This document shows, piece after piece, positions 62,531 to 64,000 of a stretch of DNA of 64,000 nucleotides. Origin of the DNA: Pseudooceanicola endophyticus. Lineage in GTDB: Bacteria; Pseudomonadota; Alphaproteobacteria; Rhodobacterales; Rhodobacteraceae. Position numbers and translations under genes: made by a program. Position 1 is the stretch's first letter, and every line of letters starts with the position of its first letter. The stretch is from positions 1 to 64,000 of the forward strand of contig NZ_JAHIAB010000006.1 in assembly GCF_018760365.1 (NCBI RefSeq), in the 5' to 3' direction. The notes beneath the pieces were generated by a model that was given only the letters and a program-made list of their open reading frames with translations, had not been told where the DNA came from and did no database searches.

Positions 62531-62675
62531 GGGGGCTCTGCCCCCGTCTCCTGCGGAGACTCCCCCGGGATATTTACGGCCAGATGATGAAGAGCCGGGG
62601 TCCCTGTCATCTGGCCGTAAATATCCCGGAGGGTGAATTGAGCCGCAGGCTCAAGAGGGGGGCAGAGCCCCCCTT
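62531..62675. repeat. Head-to-head pair of intergenic repeats (copies E and F)
   Basis: Two copies of a second subtype in opposite orientation. Outer hairpins: GGGGG-CTCTG-CCCCC (62531-62545) and GGGGGG-CAGAG-CCCCCC (62657-62673). Next: GTCTCC-TGC-GGAGAC (62546-62560) and TTGAGCC-GCA-GGCTCAA (62638-62654). The inner ends (62565-62587 and 62607-62629) are a 23-base perfect inverted repeat containing CATCTGGCCGTAAATATCCC. The GCA/TGC loop and CAGAG loop are as in copies A and B. The whole fills the trpA-lldD gap; TTTTT follows copy F. Confidence 0.9.
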
Positions 62676-62727
62676 TTTCACGCCCGGACGATGACGCAAG
62701 AGCAGCTTGTGAGGCTGACTTCAAATT

Positions 62728-62744
62728 GGTAAAGAATCCTTACC
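62728..62744. promoter_or_regulatory. Possible GntR-type operator before lldD
   Basis: GGTAA-AGAATCC-TTACC is a 5+5 inverted repeat 20 bp ahead of the lldD ATG, in an AT-rich patch. LldR/PdhR-class GntR repressors bind TTGGT-N-ACCAA sites; the flanking TT (TTGGTAA) resembles this, though the spacer is longer. Confidence 0.4.
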
Positions 62745-62763
62745 GCTTTTCGAGGAGCCTGCC

Positions 62764-63930
62764 ATGCCCGTAATCACTTGCATCGACGACCTGAAGCGCC
62801 TGCACAAGCGCCGCACCCCGAAGATGTTCTACGATTACGCGGAAAGCGGCTCCTGGACGGAACAGACCTTCCGCGAGAACACCTCGGATTTTGAAAAGAT
62901 CCGCCTGCGACAGCGCGTCGCCGTGGACATGTCGAACCGTACCCTTGCCTCGAAGATGATCGGCCAGGACGTCGCCATGCCGGTGGCCCTGGCCCCCGTC
63001 GGGCTGACCGGCATGCAGCGCGCCGATGGCGAGATCAAGGCCGCCCGCGCCGCCGAGGCCTTCGGCGTGCCCTTCACGCTTTCGACCATGTCGATCTGCT
63101 CGATCGAGGACGTGGCCGAGCATACCAGCCGACCCTTCTGGTTCCAGCTTTACACCATGAAGGACCAGGACTACCTGCGGCGGCTGATCCAGCGAGCCAA
63201 GGATGCGAAATGCTCGGCCCTGGTGATCACGCTCGACCTCCAGATCCTGGGTCAGCGTCACAAGGACCTGAAGAACGGCCTGTCGGCACCGCCGAAGCTG
63301 ACCCCTGCCGTGATGGCCGACCTCGCCACCAAGTGGACCTGGGGGCTGGAGATGCTGGCCACCAAGCGCCGCAGCTTCGGCAATATCGTCGGACATGCGC
63401 AGGGCGTCACCGATCCCTCCTCGCTGTTCTCCTGGACGGCCGAGCAGTTCGACCCCCAGCTCGACTGGAAGAAGATCGAGGAGATCAAGGAGCTCTGGGG
63501 CGGCAAGGTGATCCTGAAGGGCATCCTGGATCCGGAAGACGCAAAGATGGCCGCCAAGGTGGGCTGCGACGCGATCCTGGTGTCGAACCACGGCGGGCGG
63601 CAGCTGGACGGCGCGATCAGCACCATCCGGGCGCTGGACCCGATCCTGCAGGCCGTCGGCGGCGAGGTCGAGGTGCATCTCGACAGCGGCATCCGCTCGG
63701 GCCAGGACGTGTTGAAGGCGCTGGCCATGGGCGCCAGCGGCACCTTCATCGGGCGCTCTTTCATCTACGGCTTGGGTGCCAACGGCGAGGACGGCGTGCG
63801 CAGCGCGCTGGAGATCATTGCCAAGGAAATGGACATCTCCATGGCGCTCTGCGGCAAGCGCGACATCAACGAGGTGGACCGCGACTGCCTGCAGATTCCG
63901 GAGGGGTTCTCCGGGCAGTGGCAGGGCTGA
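62764..63930 (+). CDS. lldD: L-lactate dehydrogenase (FMN-dependent, quinone/cytochrome-linked)
   Basis: A 388-residue alpha-hydroxy-acid oxidase-family TIM barrel using FMN to oxidise L-lactate to pyruvate and pass electrons to the respiratory chain. Active-site block VSNHGGRQLDGAIS (~residue 275) has the catalytic His and substrate Arg; LAPVGLTGMQRADGE, WFQLYTMKDQDY, VITLDLQILGQR and HLDSGIRSGQDVLKAL are family motifs. Closely related enzymes act on mandelate or glycolate, so substrate is likely but not certain. GAGGAG precedes the ATG. Confidence 0.92.
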   Translation: MPVITCIDDLKRLHKRRTPKMFYDYAESGSWTEQTFRENTSDFEKIRLRQRVAVDMSNRTLASKMIGQDVAMPVALAPVGLTGMQRADGEIKAARAAEAFGVPFTLSTMSICSIEDVAEHTSRPFWFQLYTMKDQDYLRRLIQRAKDAKCSALVITLDLQILGQRHKDLKNGLSAPPKLTPAVMADLATKWTWGLEMLATKRRSFGNIVGHAQGVTDPSSLFSWTAEQFDPQLDWKKIEEIKELWGGKVILKGILDPEDAKMAAKVGCDAILVSNHGGRQLDGAISTIRALDPILQAVGGEVEVHLDSGIRSGQDVLKALAMGASGTFIGRSFIYGLGANGEDGVRSALEIIAKEMDISMALCGKRDINEVDRDCLQIPEGFSGQWQG

Positions 63931-64000
63931 TCAGGCCGGAAAGATCCGGGCCATCTCGGCCTCGAACCGCGCCCAGGTGATCCCGGCGCGGTTCTGCCCG
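63931..64000 (-). CDS. C-terminal end of an unidentified protein
   Basis: The last 22 codons and stop (TGA at 63933-63931) of a leftward gene cut by the window edge: ...GQNRAGITWARFEAEMARIF then PA. The stop lies directly after the lldD stop with no gap. Codon use fits coding sequence, but the fragment is too short to identify. Confidence 0.5.
   Translation of the reverse strand, partial: GQNRAGITWARFEAEMARIFPA

Overview
The window is 64 kb of very GC-rich, densely packed DNA from an alphaproteobacterium, most likely a member of the Rhodobacteraceae (Rhodobacterales). I infer this from gene content and signals: the fabA-fabB-fabI block divergent from a Fur-family irr gene, a class I lysyl-tRNA synthetase, the gene order pcaD-C-H-G-B, an exact TGA-N9-TCA Iron-Rhodo-box, and a family of short intergenic double-hairpin repeats built around GGGGGCAGAGCCCCC. 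I see no rRNA, CRISPR array, insertion sequence, integrase or replication origin. One tRNA (Ser-GCU) is present.

Layout. 0-5.4 kb: housekeeping and mixed genes (cut-off SLC13 permease, YmdB-type phosphoesterase, M48 lipoprotein protease, DUF167, HDAC-like deacetylase, nitroreductase, EI24 membrane protein). 5.5-8.8 kb: fabA/fabB/fabI for type II fatty acid synthesis including unsaturated chains, divergent from irr. 8.9-12 kb: FKBP isomerase and an overlapping operon of haloacid dehalogenase, alpha/beta hydrolase and Thr/Ser dehydratase. 12.1-16.4 kb: protocatechuate operon pcaDCHGB with an unusual leader. 16.5-21.2 kb: MFS exporter, thiol-type ArsR regulator, cold-shock protein, a GIY-YIG/DUF4357 nuclease-like gene, ettA. 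21.4-29.2 kb: cytosolic chemoreceptor, AI-2E-type permease, nadD, dacB, a 42-residue membrane peptide, terB, class I lysS. 29.2-37.2 kb: FMN-binding protein, outer-membrane-like protein, CtrA-like regulator with an atypical receiver, zinc-ribbon protein, methyltransferase, RND efflux pair.

37.4-48.5 kb is the most interesting part. A leftward operon behind an Iron-Rhodo-box carries a secreted YncE-like beta-propeller, an EntE-like aryl-acid adenylating enzyme with 2,3-dihydroxybenzoate-type pocket residues, a free-standing aryl carrier protein, and a four-domain EntF-like NRPS (C-A-T-TE) whose ten-residue code reads as serine. Directly upstream, on the same strand, a complete TRAP transporter (Q, M, P) is followed by an IroE-like siderophore esterase. 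No entA, entB isochorismatase, entC, TonB receptor or siderophore ABC importer is present. This suggests a catecholate siderophore system whose aryl acid or breakdown products may be handled by a TRAP carrier.

48.6-64 kb: aroA; a flavin monooxygenase plus butanediol-type dehydrogenase divergent from an AcoR-like activator that lacks the GAFTGA sigma-54 loop; MscS-family channel; CPBP protease; tRNA-Ser; SH3/DUF1236 protein; ychF; VOC protein; trpA; a head-to-head pair of intergenic repeats; lldD; and the C-terminus of an unidentified gene.
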